Shown here: positions 46,973-58,747 of the stretch, piece by piece
How positions within the stretch are numbered: the stretch's first letter is position 1
Layout of the letters: each line of letters begins with the position of its first letter
Assembly (NCBI GenBank): GCA_022376465.1
Contig: JACDTU010000005.1
Coordinates: 174,001 to 238,000 of the forward strand
Origin: Cubamyces lactineus
Lineage: Eukaryota > Basidiomycota > Agaricomycetes > Polyporales > Polyporaceae
Direction of reading: 5' to 3'
DNA length: 64,000 nt
Notes under the pieces: generated by a model
The model's input: only the letters and a program-made list of their open reading frames with translations
The model's database searches: none
Told to the model about the DNA's origin: nothing
Program-made: the position numbers and the translations under genes

Positions 46973-49090
46973 CTAGAAGACGTCGGCCAGGACCCCTGCA
47001 TACAAGACGATCATCAGCGCATACATCCACAATGAAGCGCCTGGGCACAGCCGGGGAACGGCACGGCTGCTCGCCCTGGGCGAACCTTGCGTCATCCGCG
47101 GCTCGTCTGCGGTTGAAGCCATCGTGCCTGCCAGCCGCAACGCGGTAGCGTACGGCGCAGGCTCGGATGTCGCTATGAGGGAGGGCAAAGTCAGGTCAAT
47201 GGTGTAGTGTGTCCATCCATTTGGAATGAAGGTTGGTGTGAGGGAGGGAAGACATACATAGGAAGACGCCGCCGTCGGCTATGGCGGCGTCGACGGCCTC
47301 TTCAAGCGCGGACGTCGCGTCGGAGGGGACCATGGACATGAAGCCGATCCGGGCGGGGTCCTGCGACGGATGCGTCATGTTCCCGTAGTAGAACGCGGTC
47401 ATTGTCCTGCCCAGCCATCGTGAAGCCCGGTCAGCTCGGCAATGCGCATCGAAGCCGTGCACAGTTCTCCACATGCGACGTCGACTCACGATTTCAGGAA
47501 CGGATCGCCCAGGCTCCAGCTGTAAAGGAACCCACCAGCACCCGGGGGATCCGTCGCGGCTAGCGCAGGCGTGCACCGCGCCGCCTCATCCGGATAGCGC
47601 GTACCGGGGACTACAACGGCAGGATGTGCAAAGTCACGAGGATCCACGGCAAACGGGGTGCCACCTATGATGAAGGTGAGGTTGTGCGCGTTGGCGCAGT
47701 CGAACGTGCCCGCCGAGTCGAGGTTGAGCCGGGAGTAGATGTAGGCGAGGACGTCCTGTGGGCCGCGGATGAGCGAGTTTCCCTGCGCAAATTGGGGTGA
47801 GCGAGCGTTTGGACGGCGTGCGTTAGGAAGCATGGACGTGCCGTGTCGATCAGCGCGGATAGGCCAAACGATGGTGGCGAGAGGGTTGACCGCGGAACTT
47901 TCGCGCCGTCGAAGAACACATCGCCTATGAGGACTTCCCATACCAGAGGGTAGACCTACGTGATTTAGATTCAAGGCTACAGTGTCCGTTCCCAAGATAT
48001 GTTCTGACCTCGTTTGGTGCGTCTGGAGGAGGAGGAAGACCCCCTTCGGCGACTGTATACGTACGTACAGGGACCCAGGTCAGTAGATCGTCAGAAAGGC
48101 CAAAAGGCAATGCTCCAAGAGATAGTGTCCCGTCATTGCTGCTGAAAGATATAGTATCCCGCTGCAAGGTAGCGACGACTAGGGGACGCTCCAGCACCTT
48201 CCAAGTGACTAGCCGAGTAAGTAAAGGTCCAAGCGTAGGGAACGAGTCAACTGGGTTAGCAAGGGAGCTATCACGCCGGTCGAGCATAGATCCTGTATTG
48301 CGAAGAGCAGAAGTGAGCGTGCGCATATAGTCTGAGAGAGAACGCTTTGGAAGTGAGGGCATAGCCTGTTGGGATTGAGAAGCAAGTAGCTGCCGCCAGA
48401 TGAGACTTGTTGGGGGAAAGCCGAGCCCTAGAATGCCCGCAGAACCAGTCTCAAGAACAGTGGTATTAGTGTCGACAACAGCCGCAAAGTACTGGCCGGG
48501 AACAGACATTTCCGCTATAGAGACGGTGTCTGTGCCGATCATACCAGTTGCATGCGTTCCAGTACGTGAGTCGCCATAGAGCAGTTGTATGTTTTGGCCA
48601 GTTGGTGTGAATGAGGCTTGAGAGTACAGCGGCACCCCAGTGATTGGACAGTGGTCTTTGCAGCCATCGCACAGAATCCATAGATCGGAAGAGCCTGTGT
48701 CTACGCGCCATTAGAGGTTTTCCATGTGGATCAAGAGCGTGCCAAGATTGTGGTACCTATTATCAGAGGCGTGGTAATTCCTCCGACTTGGACTTGAATG
48801 TTGTAGGTCCTGGTATTGTTGGTACCGTGCCTCAGAAAGAAACGACTGGCTAAAGGGAGACCACTCGGTACTCACACGTCCATATCATCGCCCACGCCAA
48901 CGACGGCTGCAGCCTGCCCGCCACGCTTCCAGAGATGACCCCTGTTACGGCGAATAGGAAGATGTATGGCTCTACTTTCCGTTCGCCGCAAGTCATGCAC
49001 GCTAGCGTTGTGCAGGAGATCTCCATCGTGGGCGAACACGACAGGGGCCACCATGACAAACACCGCTATTACGCGAGTTAGATAGCACAT
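46973..49090 (-). CDS. Pepsin-like aspartic protease (A1) with C-terminal hydrophobic anchor
   Basis: Starts at 49090 with a signal peptide (MCYLTRVIAVFVMVAPVVFA) and a short propeptide containing HLPIRRNRGHLWKRG. Then TYNIQVQVGGITTPLII leads into the first active site, DTGSSDLWILCDGC, across an intron near 48.71 kb. YGDSRTGTHATGMIGTDTVS is the flap region and SAGILGLGFPP a conserved core. SFGLSALIDTGNSLIRGPQD is the second active-site Asp. Later exons give FLYSWSLGDPFLKS and YYGNMTHPSQDPARIGFMSM. The last exon ends with a Ser-rich stretch and a hydrophobic tail (LWMYALMIVLYAGVLADVF), suggesting a GPI or membrane anchor as in yapsins. Cell-surface protease is inferred. Confidence 0.85.
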
Positions 49091-49683
49091 TTGGAAAAAT
49101 CGGAGAGCGATGGCGAGAGAAATGGCGGAAAGCGCGAGGTTGGAGGATGGTCGTGGTCTGTTCACGAGGGCCGAGTCCAGCCTGAGCCCAACGCGCTTCC
49201 GCACGCGCGCTTAGACGAAGTTAATTCACCAACCACACGACGGTGCCCCGACAATGCACCCACGCGAACACATCCGCATCCGAATGGCCATGTTCTCCGA
49301 ATTGGCGGATGTTGGGTAGGCCCAAACCCTCGGAATGCGGCCGATGCCTCAATGATTTGTACTGACTTCTGCGAATTGCGAACGTTTGCTCTGAATATAC
49401 TAGCAAACCTTCAGATACCGGACTAGCGACCGCATTTGGTCAGCTCGAGCTCGTCGGAGCATAGTAGGTACTGAAAGCACTGAATAGCATCGTAGGCATA
49501 GAAGCCTCGAGGTAACACGTCCACGGTTACATACAAGCGGAGATAGACAATGAGTAATTCGGATGGATTGAGAGGAACAGCAGAGAGCTAGCGAGAACAC
49601 GGGTGGGGTAGCATGAGAGGACTCGGAGAAAGCAAAAGCGTAGCGGTAGAGATAGCACTAGAGTAGCAGGTATCGTACAGTAT
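49091..49683. other. Protease promoter and spacer
   Basis: Upstream region of the protease (minus). No other gene seen. Confidence 0.4.
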
Positions 49684-49815
49684 GCTCCTTCAGAGCGATG
49701 TTGTAAGTGCGTCAGTATGAGTATGTAGTAAATGTGTAAACATGAGTGTGCTCCTTCAGAGCGATGTAGTAGGTGCGTAAACATGAGTATGCTCCGTCAG
49801 AGCGAGGTGGGTATG
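49684..49815. repeat. Imperfect tandem repeats with core GCTCCTTCAGAGCGATGT
   Basis: The core occurs at 49684, 49750 and 49791, separated by copies of GTGCGTAAACATGAGT-like sequence. Unequal spacing (66 and 41 bp) suggests slippage. Confidence 0.75.
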
Positions 49816-49929
49816 GCTACACTACTCGTGCGAGTTGTATTGTCGTAAGTGCGTAAAGATGAGTGTGTCCAGGGTTGAGAGAGAGAGAAAAGTAGTGTCC
49901 AGAGTCGGGGATTTGAGAGAATGGTGCGG

Positions 49930-50185
49930 CAGCAAACCGTATGCGCATCATCAAGGAATCATGAGGACAAAGGGATGGGAGACAAAGGGAGCACGAGGAA
50001 GCCACGGGTGGCGGCGGTGAAGGCGCCATCCCGACGACGGCCAGGCGACGGCTAGCGACAGCAAACCGTATGCGCATCATCGCAGAATCATAGGGCCAAA
50101 GGGACAGGAGCCGGCGGGAGAGCGAGGAATCCATGGGTGGCGGCATTGAAGGCGCCATCCCGACGACGGCCAGGCGACGGCTAGG
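49930..50185. repeat. Direct tandem duplication, period 128 bp
   Basis: CAGCAAACCGTATGCGCATC starts at 49930 and 50058, and both copies end in GGCCAGGCGACGGCTAG. They lie immediately 3' of the zinc-finger gene. Copies differ by scattered substitutions. Confidence 0.85.
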
Positions 50186-50203
50186 GGTGCCATCTGCGAA
50201 CGA

Positions 50204-51368
50204 CTAGTTGTAGGAGACCCAATCTCCCCAGTTGATCGGATCGGCAGTGAGCTGGGCCTCCGACGGGGCTGCCTCGCAAAACGCGCCCCCTTCGGATATG
50301 CCGCCCGTGGGCCCGGGGATCGCATAGTAGTCGACGGGTACCATGGGCTGCTGGAGAGCCATCTCGGGGGCGGGCAGGCCGCCATGGAACGAAAGGGGGT
50401 AGGAGGGTGGATATTCCAGTTGGAAGTGGTCGTATGAAGGGTAATAGTTCGACCCGCTGGCTTCCGGCTCAGGGGACGGTGTCGCTGGTCCGCTGGAATC
50501 AGTGGGATAGAAAGTTGAATCGACTCCCAGAGGGGGCGAGGATTCAATGCTAGGAGGTGCAATGTCGATGTTGTAGTAGTCCCGGAAGTAGGTCACCACC
50601 TCAGCGGAGACACGATCCTCCATCGCAACTTGCGCGATATGAAGCGGGCTTCCTCCGCGACCGCACAACTTCTCCATGGTCTCCAAGAATACCTCTTCCG
50701 AACTGGAGACGAGCACCTTCACCATCGCCTGTCGCACGCCACAATTGCGGGCGCTGCCATGATGAGTGCGGTAGTAGTCGCGACGTCCTTCGGAACCGCA
50801 CCACAAGCAACGGCGTCTGTCCATGTCGAGATGACTTTTGATGTGCCGCGGCATGCTGTAGAGATCCATTGATGCCACTCTCTTGCATTCCTTCCACTCG
50901 CAAGTTGCTTGTTCACCATATTTCTGGGTATGTGTGCGGATATGTTTGGCGAGTTCTGAGGCCTTGACGGGCTCGCCGCATATGTGGACAGCCTGTTCAT
51001 CCGCCTCCTCCGGTGCGTCAAGCACCCATTCGCAGGTGAAGACCTCCAAGATCACCTCGATATCTTCTCCCGGAGTTTCCCACTCGGGGAGAGATCTCGG
51101 TCGTCCTACAGGCCTTTTGTGTCTGGTAATGTCCGGAATCTCACAATTAGACATTCATACAGTATCCAGAGTGAATCGACACATACGTGGTAGCCTTGGC
51201 GGCCTGACGTTTATATCTCGCTTTGGTTTTGTTGTTGTTAGACCTAGACAAGAGAGAGAGCGAGAGGACATGAGCTACGTCGACCCATGGATTCACGACG
51301 ATGAGCAGTCACAAGTAGACTTACTTCTTCTTGGAAGCCGTCTGCTTCTTGGTGCGAGACGGGGCCAT
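50204..51368 (-). CDS. C2H2-like zinc-finger protein
   Basis: The main exon (50204 to about 51230) holds three atypical fingers. Finger 1: CEWVLDAPEEADEQAVHICG then ELAKHIRTHTQ. Finger 2: CEWKECKRVASMDLYSMPRH then IKSH. Finger 3: CLWCGSEGRRDYYRTHHG. A domain with FLETMEKLCGRGGSPLHIAQ and an acidic/Pro-Ser-Tyr-rich tail ending INWGDWVSYN follow. A short first exon with a GTAAGT donor (ATG at 51368) encodes MAPSRTKKQTASKK and splices in frame to SNNNKTKARYKRQAAKATT, a strongly basic N-terminus. The frame is open through the ATG at 51154, which is the alternative start. Probably a nuclear DNA-binding protein of a basidiomycete-specific type. Confidence 0.72.
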
Positions 51369-53218
51369 TGTGCAGAGGTCAGGACGTAAGAGGGGGACAG
51401 AAGATTGGGCAGCGGGAAAGATAGGATGAGACTGGTAGAGGTTGTCCGCAACTCGAGGGCGGCAGATAGCGAGTTTGGATCGGGATATGTGAGGAGGAAT
51501 GAGATCAGGCTTCTGACCCGAGCGTGGCAGAAGTGCGCCCACAGGAAGAGTGTGGAACGTGTGATCGGGGTGGGTGGTAGGGGAGTGGGGGTATGCGGAA
51601 GGTGGTTAAGGGAGGGAGAGAGAGGGAGAGAACCACAGGCGCCAAATGGCGCGGCGACGCGAACGGTCACAGAGGCCTCCGTAACGTGATCGCGATTGCA
51701 GTCTATCTGTCGTGAATTCAGAGACTTTTACCTCGCGTGTATTGACTTGTTTGGATTCCGCCATTGTTCGTGGGCACATGGCTTCCGCGGGACCCAAGCA
51801 TCGGAGTGGCTGAGGGTCCTGCACGCTTGGACTCCTGACCTGCCTTCTATGGCTGGCGATCAAAGAACAATATTCTGAGTATTCGGCCGGGGTCAAAGTA
51901 TGCTTTTCACCAAAGCTTGGCGAACGGTGACGTACCATATATTATACCAGCCCTGTAAATCACAATAGCCACTGAGGTCAGGGTGAGCATCGACATCGGG
52001 TCTTCTGTACTGTACACTTGCGCCGGCTGATACTCACCTTGACCAGTTGTGACCACCGACCGAGACTGCTTCAGGTCTGATACTGCCCACACACATCGGT
52101 CCAAGACTCCATGACGGCACGAGCCGTAACGGGGCATGCATGCTTGTGCGCCGACGGTCAACATATTGTTGAACATGCAACAATGGTACGCTTTATTCAG
52201 ATACGTTATATTTTCGAGGCTGACGGACACTCGAGCTCCGCAGACGTGCACGCGACACGGCATGTGCGAGTTACCAGGTCTTTGTATATGGACTCTATAC
52301 GGCCTTGTTTATCGCGACGAGTCGCATGTGGCACGTCTGCGTATCTGACAGGCACACGAGCGACGCCGTGGAAGGGCATCTATGTTCGTTCTCCCTTCAC
52401 GGTGCCCCATAGTCTGACAATGACAAACGAGGTGTTTAGTGCAGCATACATGAATGGCAAAATGACACTCACGAACTTCAAACGAGCCGCTGATCTACCC
52501 GATCGTAGGGTGCTGCATCACAGACCTCATATCTGGTGCATAGGGCCCCGATTGCGTTCTTGTAGTGCAGCATTCTCTTGCAAGATGTCTGCATGATGAG
52601 AGGTGCGTATCGCATGTCATCCAAGCCCATCGTCGCGCTCTCAGCCAAGAACCGGTCTTTCTAGGTCAACATTGTGCATTTACCATTCAAGTAGAGCGTT
52701 TGTAGTGCCATCCGGGACTCAATCAACGGTTTAGAGCTCTGCTATACTGGGATCATGCCGAGCGATCCCCAGATCCGCAGACGCTACGTTTTCTCGCTGT
52801 GTTCAAGGTTTTCCGAGCGAATCTGCTGACGGTCTCAAGTTGTGGCTTTCGAGACAGTAAACTAGGGTCCCCAGAGGCCGAGAAAAATCGAGCAGACAGT
52901 TCAAACAATCGTTCGTACATGCCACGCAAGCGTACTACAACACTCCTGCGCATCATTGTGACGGGCGCAGCGAGCCATCACGCAGTTCGGCAAGCAAGTG
53001 CTGAGCCTCTTAGCCCGAGTCTGACACTTCTGCTGTAACTAAGAATCCAGCACGATGCCCTGCATGAGGCCGATGTACCGTAAATATATTGAATTGTTGG
53101 AAAAGAGTACAGGACCCAGGAACTTGAAGCTGGCGAACTCTTGGCGGGCAAAAGAATGCTGTCACAGCGGCAACTCGCCGGCGCTTGTGCGGCCTCCCCT
53201 TTTGTGATGAGATCAGCC
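51369..53218. other. Intergenic, no gene recognised
   Basis: Near 51.4-51.7 kb is the zinc-finger promoter. The rest has only short frames without recognisable motifs. Confidence 0.35.
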
Positions 53219-53270
53219 TGTGGTTAAGGCCGTGCGATGTGGTTAAGGCCGTGCGATGTGGTTAAGGCTA
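53219..53270. repeat. 19-bp unit repeated about three times
   Basis: TGTGGTTAAGGCCGTGCGA at 53219 and 53238, then a third copy from 53257 that diverges after GTTAAGGC. It lies about 90 bp upstream of the tRNA-Asn gene. Confidence 0.9.
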
Positions 53271-53355
53271 TAGCCAAATACCCATAAGTGCATGCCACAC
53301 CTGGCATTGTTTATGGTCCTGTGGATATAGACCTACTTACAGCCCGTCGTCTGTG

Positions 53356-53437
53356 TGCCCCGTGGCTGAGTTGGTTACAGCGTCCGACTGTTACCATGTG
53401 CATCGGAAGGTCATGAGTTCGAGCCTCACCGGGGCAG
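53356..53437 (+). tRNA. tRNA-Asn (GTT) with an 8-nt intron
   Basis: Nearly identical to the tRNA at 38304 (opposite strand). Acceptor TGCCCCG/CGGGGCA, discriminator G, anticodon loop CTGTTA + intron CCATGTGC + A, anticodon GTT. The intron is 8 nt instead of 12. The T stem here is ATGAG/CTCAC, with an A-C mismatch at its base. The first TTTT is about 30 bp downstream. Confidence 0.85.
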
Positions 53438-54115
53438 CAACCTCTTCACGTATGACCGTGGTTTCACTTTTCTTCTCTGCTTTGCGCGGAATGGGCGATG
53501 TCGCGTTGGCAATTCCCTTTTTGTTCGGCACGTAAGTAGCACATTCATAATGTTCGAGCCTTTCAACCTACACCCTCACGGTAGGACTTCACGGATGCCA
53601 TTCAATATGTACCCCTACTGATCAGTGGTGTGGGCCCTTACTACAGATCACAATCATGACAAATGCTTTCTGGGTTCGCACTTTCCATCGAACAACTATA
53701 GTGCCAAATATCTATTCTGAATAACGATAGTACGCCGTCTCATACGCGCACGAACGTAGAAGCTGCACCAACTTGTCAGACTTACACGAACGCCCGGAGG
53801 GCATACGGCGCTGGCGGTACCATCAGCTACTTGCCGTGCTGGTCCCAGTAGCTCCAACTTTGGCCCTGAGCAGTATGAATTTGAGTCACGAGTCCGGCGA
53901 GGGTGTGATGTCATGGGGCCTCCTCACCGCTGCAAGTCGATCCCTCCGTCAATGAACGTGGTCGACGACTAGGCAGTCTATATATCATGTCAATAGCCAT
54001 CGCACCTTGGCGATCGACATAAATGGATCAACAATATGGGTGCTACTGCTACAGAGTCTACTAAAGAGTCTAAGAGAAGAGGAGGGGCATCTCCAATCGC
54101 CAAAATCTATCAGCG
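53438..54115. other. Intergenic, no gene recognised
   Basis: Region between the tRNA and the 3' end of the first ferric reductase. Nothing supported. Confidence 0.4.
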
Positions 54116-56502
54116 CTAGGCGTATCCAAATGACTCGACGTGCAAAACTACACTGGGTCCTCCGTTCAGTGTGACGGACATCGGAATCTTCAGTGCCGAA
54201 CGACACGTTCGCGCGATCCCTTGAGAACCACACACTGGAGAGCCGAGATGTGAGCTTGAGTATGGTAATGATTCATACCGATCGCTGCCCGTACCTGTCA
54301 CGGACAAACGGCCGGTGTTCGCATCCACCTCCTCACGCAGGAGAGCGCGAAGGTCAGGGCGCCCCTGCGAGACCTGGACTACGGAGAAGTTGAGTAGAGA
54401 CGAAGGCCGGCTCTTCCCAATAGCCGTGCCGTCTGACGAAGAATGCACTGAGTCGTCTTCGTTGAACGAGCGCGTCTCGGTTTGTGCGAGCTCTGGGACC
54501 TTCCCTGAGGTGACGAAGATCCGGATGGAGATCTCGATGTCAGAGGGCGCCAGTTCCAGAGCTTTGGTCAGCGTCTTGGAGACCCATTCGATGTGGTCTG
54601 GATATGTGGTTACTGATCCATTCACGTTATATGCCTGGATTTATGTCACTTACTAGCATCACGAATGCTCCATACAAACACTAGCCTCCGGCATTTGCTC
54701 TTGCGGTCCTGAACATGACTCAACACACCAAGGAACGTCGAGAGGGTGAAGGAGACTCCAGAGCCACCTATGCGAAAATGGTATTAGCCACTAATATATT
54801 GCGGGTAGCAGTATGACCCTACCAGCAACGAGGACCACAGTGTCGTCGTTGTCCAAGTTTGGCGAGAAGCCGTACGGGCCATCGACAAGCACCTTGACCT
54901 TCTCTCCCCTTCGCGCGATTTGTGCAAGCCGCTTGGTGAAGCCTTCTCTGACGTTGATGAGGAACACCAGCTCCTTCCAAAATGGCGTCGCGTCGGCCCC
55001 CGCTTCCGACGCTGGCTTTTCCATGTCGGCCGTCCTGGGCGTCTTCACTCCGTTCAGCTGGTAGCGCGCGTCCACGCTCGCGATCGTGAACGGGTGCGCC
55101 TCGAACGGGATCCCGGACACGCCCGGCATCGTCAAGAATGCCGTCTGGCCAGGAGTCCAGGTGAAGTGCGGTGGCCGCTGGATGTGCAGCCGGACGAAAT
55201 GGGGTGAGAGCAGCTCGACGGAGGCATCGAGCCTATGCGCGGTCGAAGAGAATCCAAAGTACAGGTGGTTGTAGTAGACGAGCCGAGTGAGACGGAGAGC
55301 GCGATCGAGCCCCCAGATCAGGAAGCACGGCCAGATGTATGACCCGACGTGCTTATCGTTCGTGTGGAAGTATGCGCCGAGGAGAAGAATACTGCAGACA
55401 CACGTCAAGATTACGGGAGCAAAGACAAATAAGAGGACGTACAGGACGGTCAGAAAGTGGGTGAAATAGAACGTTTCGTACACCTGCGCCCTGATGGGCC
55501 GCAAGGAGACAAGGATGAGGATCGAGAATGCGACGAGAGCAGTCAAGCCGACGCGGATGAACCACTCGTCGTACGATGCCGGCACAAGGCTGAAGGAACA
55601 AGGGATGAGTCTGCGGCACCATCATGGAAGCAATGCTGAGTCTTACTGCGCAATCTGTGAGGTATGCGCTCAGTCATCCGAAATATATGGGCATAGGGGA
55701 AAGGTACCGCTACATACCTTGGAACCGCCATGCACCCAGAGGAGGACGAAGACAACACGTGCAGCCATGCGATGAACATAGTTGAGCTATTTTGGAATGA
55801 GTTGACCGTTACTGGATAATCAAGTAGGGCAGCCAAATATACCTTGTCGTAGCTGATGCCGGTGATGTCTACGACCGACGTGAGCATCCTGACTGTAGGA
55901 TACCGCAGTTGCAAACGTCACTCACATGCCAGAACATTGTTCTTCGTCCCCAAGACCGTAATCAGAGGGAACTGACTAGCCCCAATTGCACCCGCCCGAC
56001 CTCCCCAGTAGCTAATATCGAGCCTGTGCCCCGCCAACGTCGTCGCTATCGGATGCACTGTGAGCCAACTGCGGCGGTGGTCTGACGGTAACGAGTCACT
56101 TACTGTTCACGAACTCCCAAGTGAAGATGGCGACGATGTAGGCGCAGGTCACAAAGACCTCAGCAAGGTTGAGAGTGTAAGATTGGCCGATTTGGAGTGT
56201 GCATCGGAAGGCGATTACACGATAGGCGTTGACGAGCGCCAGAGGGATCCTACGCCAGGAGAATCGACGGACGGCAGGAGACTCTCCGGCCTCTGTGTCC
56301 TCCACTTGCTTCTGTACGGACGCTCGTGCAGCGGAGAGCTTCGCGATAACCCAGTTGGCGAATTGACAGAGGGAGACCAGAGCAATGAAGCTCGCCACTA
56401 ACCACCATACCTGCCGAGGGTATTGCTTATTGTAGTCCGCTGCGATTGCTCGATTGGGATCGACCGGAGGATAGTGAGGGGCCGCAGCCACGGAGGAGTT
56501 CA
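54116..56502 (-). CDS. Ferric/cupric reductase (FRE family), copy 1
   Basis: Multi-exon gene of about 600 residues starting MNSSVAAAPHYPPVDPN. TM1 is QVWWLVASFIALVSLC; then come RRIPLALVNAYRVIAFRCTL and LITVLGTKNNVLA. LNYVHRMAARVVFVLLWVHG and YETFYFTHFLTVLYVL ... AYFHTND supply the paired histidines for two hemes. PPHFTWTPGQTAFLTMP and HPFTIASVD form the FAD-binding site. GPYGFSPNLDNDDTVVLVAG then GGSGVSFTLSTFLGVL form the NADPH site, with CGSQGIARTCRSALKIPMSV at the end. The family reduces extracellular Fe3+ or Cu2+ at the plasma membrane for uptake. The gene appears intact. A second copy lies upstream in the same orientation. A TATA-like CATAAG sits about 100 bp before the ATG. Confidence 0.88.
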
Positions 56503-57631
56503 TGGTTGACCTATAGGTGCTTGTGGCAGAACGGTTCTCCAAGCAACGGCAGAGAGGGCGATGAATCCTACCTTCCAATCTTCCTCCAGGAGGAGGGCTT
56601 ATGTAGCACACTCCACAACGCCTGCACTGCTCCATGAATCGCCGTAGGGATGGGAAGCCGCTTCCTCACAAAGGCATTGACGCATACGAGAGTTCTGATT
56701 TCCCTGCACGAGCGGTGGAGAGCGCGACGGACCGCTGCGCTGGACTCCGCATGGACACATGGCTGCGTACACCACCGATGGCAAAGAAGCGGGACGTCAG
56801 CATGCACGATCGAACCTCGATCGCGCCGGCGCGGATCTGTGTCTCCCGGGGAATAAGCGGACTCGGTGAAAAATACGGTTGCTTCGGGTGTACGTGATCT
56901 GCTGCGGGTGGGCGCGAGTTGAGTAGATATCTGTAATGAGTACCCGTGGCTAACCGTACGAGCCACGTCCGTCGTGGCCGGAGTCGCTACGATCCGATTT
57001 TTCAACGCTCGAGTTATGTTTGGCCAGGCACTGCTCTATTCAATCCGACAATGAAACGAGCTCTACGCGAGGGCTGTATGCCGCCCGACGCCCGAGGTCG
57101 GTCGCCATACACGCGAGACATGGGGAACTGGAAATCAAGTAGAGATAGCTTCCCGCTGATACCGACAAAGCAGGTTGGAAACCAGCTCCAGTAAGATAAC
57201 ACTATACATGATCACGGGCGACTGGGGACTCACTTGCGGACAGTGATATGTCACAAAAACCATCGCGAAATGACGTGAGGCTTCGCAACCTCTCGCTTCT
57301 AGCCGGAGGTAGCGCTGCCCGACGGCGCCGCGATATCGTGATATACCGAGTGTGATTGCGCAAACTGCTACGGCAGCATGGACCAGCAGTTGAGAAGTTC
57401 GACCAGCAGTGCCATGCAACGTGGTGTGACATCCACGTCGCATGGCACTTCAGTCATGCACGACCTCGACATCGCAGCAAAGGCCCTGCGGATGCATCAC
57501 AGGATCATGATCAAAATGGCTTCGGGGTCTTATCATCTTTTTACGCTCTTCGATACATCCGGGGACCGGAACAGAGCGATGAGCTTGTATGATTTGATAA
57601 GGAACTTCTTTGCACATTTTCATCTCCGTAT
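56503..57631. other. Promoter of ferric reductase 1
   Basis: No further gene recognised. No perfect ATCWGATAA site was seen here. Confidence 0.35.
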
Positions 57632-58747
57632 TCATGCAATTATAGCTGCCTTCAAGTCGAACATGACACTGCCCTCGAGCCGCCACAGAAGTTCTGGCAG
57701 TTTGCAACTGCCACAGACATACCTTGCACCTGTCGGTATCGAGCTAGCATCTCGTGAGTGAGCTCCGAGTCCTCTTCGAGCACTCAGCACTCGCATGAAC
57801 CTTGCCGTTAGTTTGAAGTCTGGTGCGAAGAACGAGAATGACATGACATCAGCCATAAGATACGGATAACCAATGGGCCACGTATGATGCCGGGCGCTTA
57901 TGCTTAGGTACAAGGCGGGATACCGCCTCGCCGCAGCAGTTTCAGTAAACGACGTATAAGCGCATACCGCTTGGGTTTGGCATTTGAACCTGTTAGCAAC
58001 CAATGTAAATACCAACGCAGAATATGCAAAGCGAGAAGGAGGTACGAATCGGACTCCGAGGAGTGGGATAGAACCGCTCAAATCTTGACGAACCGGTGCA
58101 ATCCACTCCCCCATCTGAGACGTTTCATCTGCATCCGCTCGACGTTTCCGTGATAGCGGAACGGTAGGAGAGCCGAGAGTGGGCCAGTGATCGACAAAGG
58201 GTTCCGCAGCAGAGGAAGTACAACACATACTGCTTTGAGTTGCATCTGTGGCGGCGAAGAGCAGTCGAACGAGAGCCTCATATCCCTCCGCAGTCGTATC
58301 ATGAGGCGAGATCGATGACCGACCTTGCTGTACAATCCCGAGATGCCCTGTGCGCCAGAACACTCGAGGAGCGGCAACAGCGAGGCTTGCGGCGCCATGA
58401 ACGGGCGAAGATGGGAGTTGGCTTCGCGAATTCCAGCGGGACACGAATTGTCTGCATGTTCGGACCGTCGCCGCCAAAGCGGTTAGACTACAGATTCCGT
58501 GAGGGGATGTCCGAGAGACGAGGATAATGCACAAGACTCTGTCTCCGGGCTGAGTCTTATAGTGGTTCGTGGGCAAGCAATGGCGTTGTCGAGCAGCGAG
58601 CAGCGAGCTCAGAGGACTGTTGACTGCGCATGCCTTGGGAACGCGCTCACGTGATCTGACAGCCCACGAGTCTGAGAGAGTGGGAACCGCAACGTAGTTT
58701 GTCACTGATCTTTCCCCCTCACCATCTCGCCCACACTTGAAGTACAT
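57632..58747 (-). CDS. Orphan ORF, 371 codons, no recognised domain
   Basis: An uninterrupted frame from an ATG (MYFKCGRDGEGERSVTNYVA) to a stop, in the spacer between the two ferric reductases. A frame this long is unlikely by chance, and the other frames here are short. The protein is Arg/Ser/Ala-rich with a somewhat hydrophobic part (FAYSALVFTLVANRFKCQTQ) but no motif I know. It could be a lineage-specific gene, part of an unrecognised spliced gene, or a chance frame. Confidence 0.3.
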   Translation of the reverse strand: MYFKCGRDGEGERSVTNYVAVPTLSDSWAVRSRERVPKACAVNSPLSSLLAARQRHCLPTNHYKTQPGDRVLCIILVSRTSPHGICSLTALAATVRTCRQFVSRWNSRSQLPSSPVHGAASLAVAAPRVFWRTGHLGIVQQGRSSISPHDTTAEGYEALVRLLFAATDATQSSMCCTSSAAEPFVDHWPTLGSPTVPLSRKRRADADETSQMGEWIAPVRQDLSGSIPLLGVRFVPPSRFAYSALVFTLVANRFKCQTQAVCAYTSFTETAAARRYPALYLSISARHHTWPIGYPYLMADVMSFSFFAPDFKLTARFMRVLSARRGLGAHSRDASSIPTGARYVCGSCKLPELLWRLEGSVMFDLKAAIIA

